Notes: a model not told the origin generated them from the letters alone. A stretch of DNA of 64,000 bases from Dickeya zeae NCPPB 2538 (GCF_000406165.1 NZ_CM001977.1:545090-609089); one strand, 5' to 3'; shown: positions 33,569 through 42,543, counted from the stretch's first letter. Program-made: numbers and translations.

Positions 33569-33911
33569 CTTAAAACGGTAACTGTTTCTGAAAATCTCGA
33601 AAAGTATAAGCGTGTAAAACAGGTATGCTTACATTCCCAGCTTTATACTAGAGCTGCTAGTAAATCTTTCATTCTGGTGGTTATGAAGTCCACAAATACC
33701 TAAAATTGAGCCTTGTCTGTTTTTGGGAAAGGCTCAACTTTGTCATTAAGATAGGGAGACAAGATCTTGTTTAGGCGGAACTGGATATCTAGTGCTTTTA
33801 ATTTCCCTTGTGCTTTAACAGCAAATATTTTATTCCCCGAACCACCTGGATATGTTGTATCGTAAAAGATATTTTTTCAATAATACAATGAATAAAATTC
33901 AGTTGGCTAAA
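33569..33911. other. Spacer between toxin and PD-(D/E)XK gene
   Basis: AT-rich, no gene seen. A 9-base stem TTGAGCCTT/AAGGCTCAA (33706-33737) with a 14-base loop may end transcription from either side. Confidence 0.5.
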
Positions 33912-35486
33912 TTATTCAGTCAAACTCTTTAAACCGTACCATTCACACGTCCAGTTTCCTGATTTAATACTGAAAGTGACAACTTTATAATCTATGTTTG
34001 GTATAGGTAGGTATTGTCTATTTTTTAGGATGCTAATGACACCTTCTAAATTTTTTTCACTTTCTATTATACTCAATAAATGGCCAATCTTTATCACGGG
34101 GATTTTTTTATCCTGAATGAGATCATATCCAATCCAGTTGAATGAGCCAACTATTGAATAGTGACTGTAATTACTGTCAATTTTCAATATGTTTTTATAT
34201 AGATTTTCATCATGTGAGTTTAGTAAAGATTGAATAATTTTTGCTTGTTTAATCCCTTTTTTTATTTCTTGAGATCTTTTATTTATCTCTCTGACTTCTG
34301 CTGGTTCAATAAACCATTTAAGTTCAACTGTTAATACAGTTTTATTTTTTTCATCAATGATTGCTAAGTCTAAATCTGTACCTGATACTTTTCCAGATTC
34401 ACAACGGTAGCCTTGTAAAGACAATTTGTTTTTTATATCCTTGTATAGGATTCTCTCTTTTTCATCGACTAGTGAGGAGTAAATTATTTTATCATCTTCT
34501 ATCTGATTGAGTAGAACACAGATGTTTCGTTCTATATCTGAATTAATGAATAAAAATGGAGAGATTGCATAATTTCCATCTTCACAATCAAAGAGAGGTT
34601 GTGTGGCTACATCAGGATGAATAATACCCTTGGCGCCAAATGTTAAATACTCTAGGATGCTAACAATTTTAGACTCCTCATATCCTGATGACTCAGTGAG
34701 AATTCTGATTAACTCATTTTTGGGTATAACCCATACTCTTTGCGAATATCCATTTTCAGGGAACTGTTCTGCATTTATTGTTGTAATTGCATAACGAGCA
34801 TAAGATAAAGCCGAAATGGTAATAGCGATTTTACGGAACTCTCCTAATGCGAAGTGTGAAAACTGCCAATGCTCAGGGAGGTGATATCTAACCGATTGTG
34901 ACTGTTCAAAAATACTAGTTACAGTTTTTGATAAAGATGAATTCCATGATATTGCAAGTTTCCCATTGAAATAAAATGAATATTCTTTTATAGATTGAAG
35001 AATTGACAGAGTGTCAACATTAGACTGCTCATGTGATCCTGTTTTATGAAAAAATCTGTTATAGGCTTCATAAGGAATTCCTTGTGACAGATCTTTATTT
35101 GTTTTTAACTCATCCCTGATGGCCTCAATTGATAGAACCCCGCTATGAAAAAGAGGGAATATTGAGCAAAAATTGTTGTAGCTAGAGGATTTTTCATACC
35201 ACTCATGTGCAGCATTAGCGTTTGGCTTTGAATAATAACTTGTTATTGCATACTTTTTTCGCTTACATTTTTTGAAGCAAACTCTGAGTGGATGTGTAAT
35301 AAAGTTAATCATGTTATCAACACCTGCTGATTTGTCATGACTAGAGCCATTCATATTCGTCAATTGATAATGTTTATACTCCAAGTATGACAATAGCTCC
35401 CACACGGCTTGAGAGTAAGGTATTGATGTGAGGATACTATCCTCGAATGCTGAATCAATTTCTCTTTCTATTTCTTTGATATTCAA
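33912..35486 (-). CDS. Unrecognised protein with C-terminal PD-(D/E)XK nuclease-like domain
   Basis: A 524-residue protein of no family I recognise. No signal peptide or membrane segment. The first 360 residues are alpha-helical and rich in Tyr, Ser and Asn. Around 369-425 the pattern GTDLDLAIIDEKNKTVLTVELKW gives Asp371/Asp373, then Glu388-Leu-Lys390, followed by a helix of KRSQEIKKGIKQAKII; this is the D-(x)n-ExK layout of restriction-endonuclease-like (PD-(D/E)XK) folds. The start is TTG with GAGG 6 bases upstream. The coding sequence is far more AT-rich than the core genome and sits in an island beside tRNA-Phe and a toxin-antitoxin pair, so an antiphage or nucleic-acid-targeting role is a reasonable guess. 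Confidence 0.65.
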   Translation of the reverse strand: MNIKEIEREIDSAFEDSILTSIPYSQAVWELLSYLEYKHYQLTNMNGSSHDKSAGVDNMINFITHPLRVCFKKCKRKKYAITSYYSKPNANAAHEWYEKSSSYNNFCSIFPLFHSGVLSIEAIRDELKTNKDLSQGIPYEAYNRFFHKTGSHEQSNVDTLSILQSIKEYSFYFNGKLAISWNSSLSKTVTSIFEQSQSVRYHLPEHWQFSHFALGEFRKIAITISALSYARYAITTINAEQFPENGYSQRVWVIPKNELIRILTESSGYEESKIVSILEYLTFGAKGIIHPDVATQPLFDCEDGNYAISPFLFINSDIERNICVLLNQIEDDKIIYSSLVDEKERILYKDIKNKLSLQGYRCESGKVSGTDLDLAIIDEKNKTVLTVELKWFIEPAEVREINKRSQEIKKGIKQAKIIQSLLNSHDENLYKNILKIDSNYSHYSIVGSFNWIGYDLIQDKKIPVIKIGHLLSIIESEKNLEGVISILKNRQYLPIPNIDYKVVTFSIKSGNWTCEWYGLKSLTE

Positions 35487-36182
35487 TGGTGGCCTCGTTA
35501 TTCCTAGTAGTGTCTTTTAATCAGAATCATTGTTAAAATTGCTAGTGTAAATTACGAAATTATTTCTCATTATTATATGGAGACTGTATAAGTGAAGAAT
35601 TACTTATTGGCAAAGATTTGCCACTAAATAAAGGTTGGAAAGAACCAGTATTATTATAGGCCGATAACTGAAAAAAAAGAATAAATTTTCGAATTTTCAG
35701 CAGGATTTGATATGTCGTTCACGGTTGGGAAGGTGACTGCTATGGCAGTGTAGCGACAGAATTCGTGCTATGTATAAACGCTCTACGTGTGTCAATACCT
35801 GATGAGCCCGGTGTATGTTGCTCTGGTTTTCGCGATGTAGGCGGAATATTCTGGTACCATCGGTATGCTGTTTATTTTAGTGGCCTTGGTAGGGAGATTA
35901 GATGGTATAGTCTATAGTCAGGCGTGATTGGCGGCATCTACGATATAGGGTAAGAATCGATTTTTCTATCACTGTGCCAAGTGCTTTGCCAGACAGGCTG
36001 TTTATCTTCTCTGCATACATAATCTGCTGGTGCCATTCCGATGTAGCACGAATCTCCGATTACAGCCTACTGTGCTGTTGATGAGAATCACGGTATCGGT
36101 GGTAATTGGGAAATTTAAGAAATATTTGTAACCTTTTAATTTTCATGTGATAAATAACTTTATCAAAAAATGATCTTCATTT
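35487..36182. other. Non-coding stretch of the island
   Basis: About 700 bp with no credible complete gene. The 35490-35720 part is AT-rich and should hold promoters for the genes on both sides. The 35740-36110 part is less AT-rich; on the minus strand it shows short open pieces (for example IGDSCYIGMAPADYVCRED from about 36055) broken by stops, which look like a decayed gene of unknown kind. Confidence 0.4.
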
Positions 36183-37061
36183 ATGGACATTAGAATGGCG
36201 CTACAGTATTCGATAAAAATCACTTTTGATGAAAATTTGCTCGATAGACCTGAGCGGGTTTTCGAAGCCATGGGGTTTTATGTACGAGGCTTTAATGGTC
36301 TTCAGGCTGAATTTATTAAAGGATTTGATGGTGAGATCAGTGTTCAGTCTGGATTGCGTAAAACTCGTGAAGGGTCTCTTATCGCTGATATAGTTCATAG
36401 CATACATGATAAATCTAAACAATTAAGCTTAAAAGCTATATTTGATAGCGTTTTTTATGGTTTGGAGGGGGCTATATCTACCGTTGGTAAAATTGATTCT
36501 GAAGGGGATTTGAAAAACTTCACAGAAAAAGTATATGAAAATTTGGCAGCAAATGATAATGTTATATGTGGTTGTGATGCCAATCAGTATGAAGTGGCTA
36601 AAAACTTAAAACTTATCTATGAAGGTTCGCAGAAACTTGCGCCAACTGACTCTACTGCATTTGGGTTAAATGATAAATTTAAGCAGATTAGCAAAAAATT
36701 CTCATTCCCAAGGACACCAGATGAGTTATTTGAAAATAATGTTATTTCCTTTCCTAGTAAGGAATTACTGATAATTAAAAGACCAGACTATGTTGGAAGC
36801 TCTCAGTGGGAATTTCAAAGTTCAAAACGGAAATCTAAAATAGTAAAAGCTAAAATATTAGATGAGAAATGGCTTGCTAAATGGAGAGGTCATAAAGTCA
36901 TTTTTTGGCCTGGTGATGCTTTGCTTGTAAGACTTGTAAGCAAGCAGATTACTAATAATCAGTCTCGTGCGAAAGTTATTAAGGATGAAATTATAGAGGT
37001 GCTTGAGGTTATACCCCAGGCGGAAATTGAACAAATTATTTTGGATTTATCCAATGAGTAG
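36183..37061 (+). CDS. Unrecognised cytosolic protein, first gene of a two-gene module
   Basis: A 292-residue soluble protein I cannot assign. It has no signal or membrane segment. Visible features: an N-terminal beta-rich part (YSIKITFDENLLDRPERVFEAMGFYVRG), a middle part with CGCDANQYEVAKNL (Cys pair), a basic patch SSKRKSKIVKAK near 218-229, and a Trp-rich WLAKWRGHKVIFWPGDALLVRLVSKQ near 237-262, followed by a helical end. Start is ATG 36183 or 36195; neither has a strong ribosome site. It overlaps the next gene, a small membrane protein, by 8 bp. AT-rich and within the tRNA-Phe island. A cytosolic sensor paired with a membrane effector is one possible reading. Confidence 0.6.
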   Translation: MDIRMALQYSIKITFDENLLDRPERVFEAMGFYVRGFNGLQAEFIKGFDGEISVQSGLRKTREGSLIADIVHSIHDKSKQLSLKAIFDSVFYGLEGAISTVGKIDSEGDLKNFTEKVYENLAANDNVICGCDANQYEVAKNLKLIYEGSQKLAPTDSTAFGLNDKFKQISKKFSFPRTPDELFENNVISFPSKELLIIKRPDYVGSSQWEFQSSKRKSKIVKAKILDEKWLAKWRGHKVIFWPGDALLVRLVSKQITNNQSRAKVIKDEIIEVLEVIPQAEIEQIILDLSNE

Positions 37062-37443
37062 ACCGAACTACTCTGCCGCTATAGCAGATGCACTATTCGT
37101 TGTGTTACCTTTCCTTTTATTAGTTGTTGTTAAGGTTATGAAGGGGATTTCCGAAGAGATAATAATGATACCTGACTATTCTTTGGCGATATCAATAATG
37201 TATGGGCAATTATTAAGTAAAACCTTATATGTCAATGAGAATAGGAAGAAGTATGATAATTTTCAATTATTCCAAGTTATGATATTCGTTATATCTATGA
37301 TTGCTATTGTCTCTTACACTGGGTTTCAGTTGATAACAAACGTACCCAAATACATTTATATTTTACAGTTTATATTATTCATTATTGCTCTTGTGATTTA
37401 TATACCTACATTGACTCTTATAAATAAAATGAGTCTGAAGTAA
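37054..37443 (+). CDS. Unrecognised small multi-pass membrane protein, second gene of the module
   Basis: A 129-residue integral membrane protein with three or four hydrophobic segments: about 9-29 (DALFVVLPFLLLVVVKVM), a weaker one near 40-55, 72-92 (VMIFVISMIAIVSYTGF) and 99-122 (YILQFILFIIALVIYIPTL). Loops carry Lys, Glu and Asn (VNENRKKYDN). The start codon lies inside the end of the preceding gene, so translation is coupled and the two proteins should act together. Small membrane proteins paired with a cytosolic partner are common membrane-damaging effectors in antiphage systems, but I see no family match. Confidence 0.6.
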   Translation: MSRPNYSAAIADALFVVLPFLLLVVVKVMKGISEEIIMIPDYSLAISIMYGQLLSKTLYVNENRKKYDNFQLFQVMIFVISMIAIVSYTGFQLITNVPKYIYILQFILFIIALVIYIPTLTLINKMSLK

Positions 37444-37457
37444 GGTGGTAAAGATTC

Positions 37458-37505
37458 AATCTGATAATTGTCTTTGTCCACGGTAACGCTAACGCGGTGT
37501 TTCAT
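37458..37505 (-). pseudogene. ccdA: 5' stub of a ccdA-type antitoxin gene
   Basis: On the minus strand ATG 37505 opens a frame reading MKHRVSVTVDKDNYQI, which follows the start of F-plasmid CcdA (as recalled, MKQRITVTVDSDSYQLL) at most positions. A strong ribosome site (AGAGGAG) lies just upstream, and a plausible promoter/operator (GTATATACTGAAAGTATGC, about 37522-37540) lies behind it. After 16 codons similarity stops abruptly, 14 bp from the end of the membrane-protein gene. The rest of ccdA and all of ccdB are absent, so this is a truncation scar at the island edge. Confidence 0.7.
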
Positions 37506-37905
37506 GATAGTGCTCCTCTTCTATGCATACTTTCAGTATATACCCCGCGTTGTTGTTCAGCAATTAGCCAAAATTCAATGCCAACTTACTCGACTCCTCA
37601 AAACGTATAAACCTGAAAAACGTGTCGGTGCCGCGCTTCCAGCGGGATTCGCGATGACGTGTTTGATGCTATTGAGCTGCAGTTTAATAGCCCGCTTTTT
37701 CTGTGGGTCTGGCACGATGTAGAAAACATAAGTGCAGCGTTGTTGAGTGCGCATCAGTAAATGGCTGGTGATAATTGAAAGGTAAGCGAGTTTTGGTTGG
37801 CAGGTAGTATCGGTTTCAGTCGCAATTGCTGCGCTGACACGTCACTAGCTTCAAAGAAGCGAGTCATCGAACGTCGTTCGATGGAGAGTCCGCAAGCTGA
37901 AAAGC
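37506..37905. other. Interval between ccdA stub and tRNA-Phe
   Basis: No intact gene. On the plus strand about 37641-37761 reads GIRDDVFDAIELQFNSPLFL and onward to a TAA at 37759, which has protein-like composition and may be the 3' end of a lost gene; I do not recognise it. A perfect hairpin CATCGAAC/GTTCGATG lies at 37865-37883. Confidence 0.4.
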
Positions 37906-37928
37906 AAAAAACCAGCCCGTAGGCTGGT
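37906..37928 (-). terminator. Terminator after tRNA-Phe
   Basis: Seven-base stem ACCAGCC/GGCTGGT with a 4-base loop; on the minus strand it is followed by a T run, 14 bp past the tRNA 3' end. Confidence 0.85.
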
Positions 37929-37941
37929 TTTTCTAAATAAG

Positions 37942-38017
37942 TGGTGCCCGGACTCGGAATCGAACCAAGGACACGGGGATTTTCAATCCCCTGCTCTACC
38001 GACTGAGCTATCCGGGC
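37942..38017 (-). tRNA. tRNA-Phe (GAA anticodon)
   Basis: A 76-base gene read on the minus strand: 5' GCCCGGATAGCTCAG, anticodon stem GGGGATTGAAAATCCCC with GAA, T arm GGTTCGATTCC, acceptor complement TCCGGGC and an encoded ACCA end. The sequence is essentially the E. coli tRNA-Phe as I remember it. Its 3' end faces the AT-rich island, which is the side at which integrases insert. No integrase gene is present in the window. Confidence 0.97.
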
Positions 38018-38178
38018 AACGGGGCGCATTAAACCGGATTCAGGCGTCTGCGTCAACGTGAATTCACCCACTTTTTGACGGTTTGGCTGCTTTTTCAGCG
38101 TTTATGCGGTTTTTGCGTAAATAAACAACAACATCCGGCGCGATGCCGTGCTTTCAGAGGACGTCGGGCATGAAAACA

Positions 38179-38757
38179 TTACGCCAGCGCGCCGTGTTTA
38201 CGGCACATGGCGACCCGCAGTACGTCTTCTGCCAGCCGTTTTGCCACGGTGACATCGGATAACTGGCGTTTTACCAGTAACTTGCTCAGGCAGCCTTCCA
38301 GAATCAGTTCTAGCTGTAGGGCCACCATGTCGGTGTCGTCGGTTTCCAGCTCTTCGAGCAGGGCTTTGGTGTACTGGTACGAGGCCTGCTTTTGTTGCTC
38401 GGCAATCTGATGGATAGGGTGGAGTGGGTCAGGATAGGCGCTGCAGGCCGCAATAAACAGACAACCGGGAAAACGGTGCTGGCTGACGGCGTCCTGTAAG
38501 CGTTGGTAGCGCTCCAGCAGTTTTTGTTCGGTGCTGAGGTGTTCATCCAACTGCACCTGCTTGCGCCAGATACTGATTTGCTGGCTGTGGTAACGCAGGC
38601 TGTCATACAGCAGCGCCTCGCGGTCGGGCCAGTAGGGCAGGAGTTCGGCGGGAGAAACGCCCACTTGGTCTGCCAGCATCTCCAGCGTTGTGTCGGCGAA
38701 TCCGCGCTGCTCCAGTAACGCCAGCGCCTGTTCCAGTACTTCTTCGCGTTGCATCAT
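38179..38757 (-). CDS. yjdC: TetR-family regulator YjdC
   Basis: DNA-binding protein of 192 residues with an N-terminal TetR helix-turn-helix (EEVLEQALALLEQRGFADTTLEMLADQVGVSPAELLPYW) and a helical ligand/dimer domain. It matches E. coli YjdC in length and in gene order, directly downstream of dsbD with cutA, dcuA and aspA. The ligand and targets are not established to my knowledge. The Cys residues in FPGCLFIAACSAY are conserved-looking and could sense redox state, which is speculation. It starts 89 bp after the dsbD stop in the same direction and may be read as part of that operon. Confidence 0.88.
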   Translation of the reverse strand: MMQREEVLEQALALLEQRGFADTTLEMLADQVGVSPAELLPYWPDREALLYDSLRYHSQQISIWRKQVQLDEHLSTEQKLLERYQRLQDAVSQHRFPGCLFIAACSAYPDPLHPIHQIAEQQKQASYQYTKALLEELETDDTDMVALQLELILEGCLSKLLVKRQLSDVTVAKRLAEDVLRVAMCRKHGALA

Positions 38758-38846
38758 GCTTCTCCTGCTTGTTCACTGTCACTAACCAGTGTGGTTTATC
38801 CCCGCTATCTTTCAAGCCCAGTGCCGACGGCCCGCTATCGCTCGGG

Positions 38847-40610
38847 TTAGCGTTTTAGCGTTTGCAAATGTGCGGCAAAGGCGGCGGCATCCATGAAGCC
38901 GGTGACGCGTGAGCCGGGAATTTCCTGGCCGCTGGCATCAAAAAACAGAATCGTCGGTAGCCCCAGTACGTTTAACTGTTGCAGCAACGTTCGCTGTGCT
39001 TCGTCATTGGCGGTGACGTTCGCCTGTAGCCGCTGCAGGGTAGACAGTGACTGCTGCACGGCCGCATCACGGAAGGTGTATTTCTCGAACTCCTTGCAGG
39101 CCACGCACCAGTCGGCGTAGAGATCAAGCATGGTGATACGGTTATCGTTGTGACTCAGCGCGCTCGTCAGTTCCGCCAGCGTATTGGTCGGCGTAAAACT
39201 CAGCTGGCTGGTGTGGGTTGGCTCTGCCTGTACCGGTGTGAAGAACCAATCCTGTAACGGGCGGGCTGCCAGTAGCGCCCCCAGTAACAGCAGAATCTGT
39301 ACCACACGCATGACACCGGCATGACTGCGCAGGCTAAGGGCAAACGCCCAGCCGAAAAATGCCACGCCGAGTAGCGCCCACAGTCGCCACTCCCAGGTAT
39401 CGCCCAACACCCTTCCCAGCAGGAAGACCGGCAATGCCAGAATGACAAACCCAAACCCCTCTTTGACGTGATTCATCCAGGGGCCGCGTTTGGGCAATAA
39501 CCGGTTGCCGAACAGGGTAATCGCCATCAGCGGCAGGCCCATACCCAGTGCATACAAATACAGTGAGCCGCCACCCGCCAGCAGGTTGCCACTCTGCGCA
39601 ATATACAGCAGCAGCGCACTAAGCGGCGCGGTGGTACAGGGCGAGCAAATCAGCCCGGCCAGTGCGCCCATCGCGAATACCCCGACAACGGAACCGCTTT
39701 GCTGGCGGTTGCTCCACAACGTCAGGCGTGTCTGCAACGATGACGGCAACTGCAGGCTATAGACGCCGAACATGGATAGCGCCAGCGCCGCGAACATGAC
39801 CGATAAGCCTGTCAATACATAAGGGTGCTGCAACGCCGCCTGAAAGCGCAGCCCGGCAGCGGCCACGATCAGGCCGAGCAGGGTGTAGGTCAACGCCATG
39901 CCCTGCACGTACACCAGCGTCAGCAGCAGTGTGCGACCGGTCGATAAACGTTGCTGACGACCGAGAATCAGCCCGGAGATCAGCGGATACATCGGCAATA
40001 CGCAAGGCGTGAACGCCACGCCGATACCAATCAACAACGCCCATAACGGCGAAAACGGCAGCGTCGGCGTATGCGTGGCGTCTGGCTGCGGCACGATGGC
40101 GGCTGGCGTTGCAGGTGTGTCGGTGTGTGTCGTACTGGCGTTTATCGAACTAGCGTTTGTAGAACTGACGTTTGTTGCACTCAGCGGTATCGAACGGGTT
40201 TCCGGCGGGTAGCAGAAGCCTGCGTCGGCACAGCCCTGATAGGTGATGCTCAGCGTGGCACCGGACGGCACATTACGCAGGGGGATGTTGAGCGTCAGCG
40301 ACTGGCGGTAAATAGAAACATCGCCAAAAAATTCATCACGGTGTGATTCGCCCGGTGGCAGCGTCACACCCGGTGGCGCGATAAGCGTGCTATCCAGCTT
40401 GATTTGCTGGCGATACAGGTAGTAGCCAGGGTGAATCTGCCAACTGACGGTCAGTTGATCGCCATGCTGTTGAAAATCCAATGTGAAGGCTTGGTCGACC
40501 GTCAAAAACTGAGACTGGGCGCTGCGCCCGAACGGGTTTTGCGCCGGTGCCAGCGGGCTGAAAAACAGGCTGAGGCACAGGAGCGTCAGCGTAAGGATGC
40601 GTTGAGCCAT
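38847..40610 (-). CDS. dsbD: Thiol:disulphide interchange protein DsbD
   Basis: Inner-membrane electron carrier of 587 residues that passes reducing power from cytoplasmic thioredoxin to periplasmic DsbC, DsbG and CcmG. Order: signal peptide, periplasmic alpha domain with the Cys pair in GCADAGFC (about residues 114-120), eight-helix beta domain with the Cys of FTPCVLPMYPLISG and of SPCTTAPLSA, and the C-terminal thioredoxin-like gamma domain with DWCVACK. A Ser/Thr/Ala-rich linker (ATNVSSTNASSINASTTHTD) separates alpha from beta. The start overlaps the cutA end by 25 bp, an arrangement also seen in E. coli. Confidence 0.96.
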   Translation of the reverse strand: MAQRILTLTLLCLSLFFSPLAPAQNPFGRSAQSQFLTVDQAFTLDFQQHGDQLTVSWQIHPGYYLYRQQIKLDSTLIAPPGVTLPPGESHRDEFFGDVSIYRQSLTLNIPLRNVPSGATLSITYQGCADAGFCYPPETRSIPLSATNVSSTNASSINASTTHTDTPATPAAIVPQPDATHTPTLPFSPLWALLIGIGVAFTPCVLPMYPLISGLILGRQQRLSTGRTLLLTLVYVQGMALTYTLLGLIVAAAGLRFQAALQHPYVLTGLSVMFAALALSMFGVYSLQLPSSLQTRLTLWSNRQQSGSVVGVFAMGALAGLICSPCTTAPLSALLLYIAQSGNLLAGGGSLYLYALGMGLPLMAITLFGNRLLPKRGPWMNHVKEGFGFVILALPVFLLGRVLGDTWEWRLWALLGVAFFGWAFALSLRSHAGVMRVVQILLLLGALLAARPLQDWFFTPVQAEPTHTSQLSFTPTNTLAELTSALSHNDNRITMLDLYADWCVACKEFEKYTFRDAAVQQSLSTLQRLQANVTANDEAQRTLLQQLNVLGLPTILFFDASGQEIPGSRVTGFMDAAAFAAHLQTLKR

Positions 40611-40948
40611 GAGAGATAGTCGCTGTCGCCACCCTCGACCGGCAGCACCAGCAGTTCTGGTGTCTGGTAAGGATGCTGTTGTTTCAGGTGAGTCAGCAGG
40701 GCGGACTGGTGTTCCCTGTCGCTTTTAAGCAGCAGTTGAATCTCCGTCTGCTGTTCCAGTTTGCCTTCCCAATGGTAGAGGGAAATTGCGCCGGGCAGTA
40801 AGGTGACACAGGCAGCCAGATGCGCTTGCAGCGCCGATTGGGCCAGTTGTCGGGCGCAGTGCTCATCGGGGGCGGTACACAATACTACCACGGCACTGTT
40901 GGGTAACGTTTCGCTGTTTAATAGCGGAGAGTCGCTGGAATCAGACAT
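40586..40948 (-). CDS. cutA: Divalent-cation tolerance protein CutA
   Basis: Small trimeric PII-like protein of 120 residues associated with copper tolerance and, through its overlap with dsbD, with cytochrome maturation. Seen: VVVLCTAPDEHCARQLAQ, CVTLLPGAISLYHWEGKLEQQTEIQLLLKSD and HPYQTPELLVLPVEGGDSDYLSWL, all standard CutA1 segments. ATG 40948 follows GAGGTCACG; this gives the normal E. coli-like length with a short variable N-terminus. Transcribed towards dsbD. Its exact physiological role is still debated. Confidence 0.95.
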   Translation of the reverse strand: MSDSSDSPLLNSETLPNSAVVVLCTAPDEHCARQLAQSALQAHLAACVTLLPGAISLYHWEGKLEQQTEIQLLLKSDREHQSALLTHLKQQHPYQTPELLVLPVEGGDSDYLSWLNASLR

Positions 40949-41068
40949 CGTGACCTCGATAACGGTAACGGTAACGGTGGACACACTATACCGTGTGAGG
41001 TGGGGAAGCGTAAGGTTGGATCGGCGCCAGCACGCCGATCCGAAAAAACTTTACGAAAGGAAGGTGGG

Positions 41069-42370
41069 TTACAACACTATGTTACCCACGATAAAGCCGA
41101 AGGCGACCGACAACGAAATCGCCACCACACCGGGGATCAAAAACGCATGGTTGAATACATATTTACCGATGCGAGTAGAACCGGTGTCATCCATTTCTAC
41201 CGCCGCCAACAGGGTGGGGTAGGTAGGCAGGACGAACAGTGCCGATACGGCAGCGAACGAGGCGATAGCAGTTACCGGGCTCACACCCAACATCAGTGCC
41301 GCTGGCATCAGCGCCTTGGCGGTAGCCGCCTGTGAATAGAGCAGCGTCGCGGCGAAGAACAGCACGACGGCCAGCATCCACGGATGGCTCTGCAACAGTG
41401 TGCCCGCTGTGCTCTGAATATCGGTGATGTGTGCTTTAACGAATGTGTCGCCCAGCCAGGCTACACCCATGACGCACACACAGGCACTCATACCGGATTT
41501 AAAGGTACTGGCGCTGAGGATCTGCGCGGTATCAACGCGGCAGGTGATGCAGATAAGCGTGGCGATTGTCAGCATAAAGACGACGATCGCTTCGTTACGC
41601 GGCAGCACCGGGTTTTGAATCAGCCCAACCGTGTCGCTGATGGCGGTCGCGTATACTACCACGGCGATAATACCGATAAGAAACAGTCCAACGGAGAGTT
41701 TGGCGCCGGGTTTCAGTTCCTGATGGCCGTGACCACGCAGTGTGACTTCACCTTTACGCAAACGCTCCTGATAGATCTCATCATCTTTCAGCTCTTTGCC
41801 GAGGAAATTGGTGAGGATAGCGGTCAGCATAATGGCAATTAGCGTACTGGGGATGCAGATGCCAAGCAGTGCCAGATAACTCACGCCTTTCGGTTCGAGC
41901 AGACCTGCGACGAAAACCACCGCCGCAGAGATAGGTGAAGCCGTGATCGCGATTTGTGACGCGACAACCGCTATCGACAGCGGACGAGACGGGCGGATGC
42001 CTTGTTCTTTTGCCACTTCAGCAATAACTGGCAGCGTAGAGAACGCGGTGTGACCGGTACCGGCCAGCAGCGTCATGAAATAGGTCACCAACGGAGCGAG
42101 AAAGGTGACGTAACGCGGCTGACGGCGCAGTAGTTTTTCCGCCAGACTGACCAGATAGTCCATACCACCGGCTATCTGCATGGCAGCGATAGCGGCGATA
42201 ACCGCCATGATGATTTCGATGACATCGAACGGGATAGCACCCGGTTTAATGTGAAGCCCTAGCGTTAAAACCAGTACGCCCAACCCGCCGGCAAAACCGA
42301 TACCGATGCCGCCGAGCCTGGCGCCCAGATAAATAGCGAGGAGTACTATAAATAGTTCCAGAATAAGCAT
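41069..42370 (-). CDS. dcuA: Anaerobic C4-dicarboxylate transporter DcuA
   Basis: Inner-membrane carrier of 433 residues, the same length as E. coli DcuA, that exchanges aspartate, fumarate, malate and succinate. It has about 10-12 hydrophobic segments and opens MLILELFIVLLAIYLGARLGGIGIGFAGGLGVL. It sits downstream of aspA in the same direction, the usual pairing: aspartate is taken up, AspA makes fumarate, and succinate leaves. A hairpin between aspA and dcuA probably lowers dcuA expression relative to aspA. Confidence 0.96.
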   Translation of the reverse strand: MLILELFIVLLAIYLGARLGGIGIGFAGGLGVLVLTLGLHIKPGAIPFDVIEIIMAVIAAIAAMQIAGGMDYLVSLAEKLLRRQPRYVTFLAPLVTYFMTLLAGTGHTAFSTLPVIAEVAKEQGIRPSRPLSIAVVASQIAITASPISAAVVFVAGLLEPKGVSYLALLGICIPSTLIAIMLTAILTNFLGKELKDDEIYQERLRKGEVTLRGHGHQELKPGAKLSVGLFLIGIIAVVVYATAISDTVGLIQNPVLPRNEAIVVFMLTIATLICITCRVDTAQILSASTFKSGMSACVCVMGVAWLGDTFVKAHITDIQSTAGTLLQSHPWMLAVVLFFAATLLYSQAATAKALMPAALMLGVSPVTAIASFAAVSALFVLPTYPTLLAAVEMDDTGSTRIGKYVFNHAFLIPGVVAISLSVAFGFIVGNIVL

Positions 42371-42490
42371 GTTGATGTTCCTTCTGATTTTGTTGCCCGT
42401 GACATTGCAAAACGTCTTTCCATATCTTTTTCTTATGGTTGTAGCTACAGGTCGGCCTTTTGCGGCGCGGAAAAAAGAGTGGATAGAACA

Positions 42491-42523
42491 AAGGCACGCA
42501 GCCCTAATGGACTGACGTGCCTT
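42491..42523 (-). terminator. Hairpin between aspA and dcuA
   Basis: Eight-base stem AAGGCACG/CGTGCCTT with a 17-base loop, followed on the minus strand by TTGTTC. Probably a partial terminator just after aspA. Confidence 0.55.
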
Positions 42524-42543
42524 ACAGAGAAGACGGTGCGGAA

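Noticed and set aside
37754..38071. 105-codon open frame on the minus strand across tRNA-Phe
   Set aside because: Its middle is simply the translated tRNA gene (IAQSVEQGIENPRVLGSIPSPGT), a well-known false gene call.
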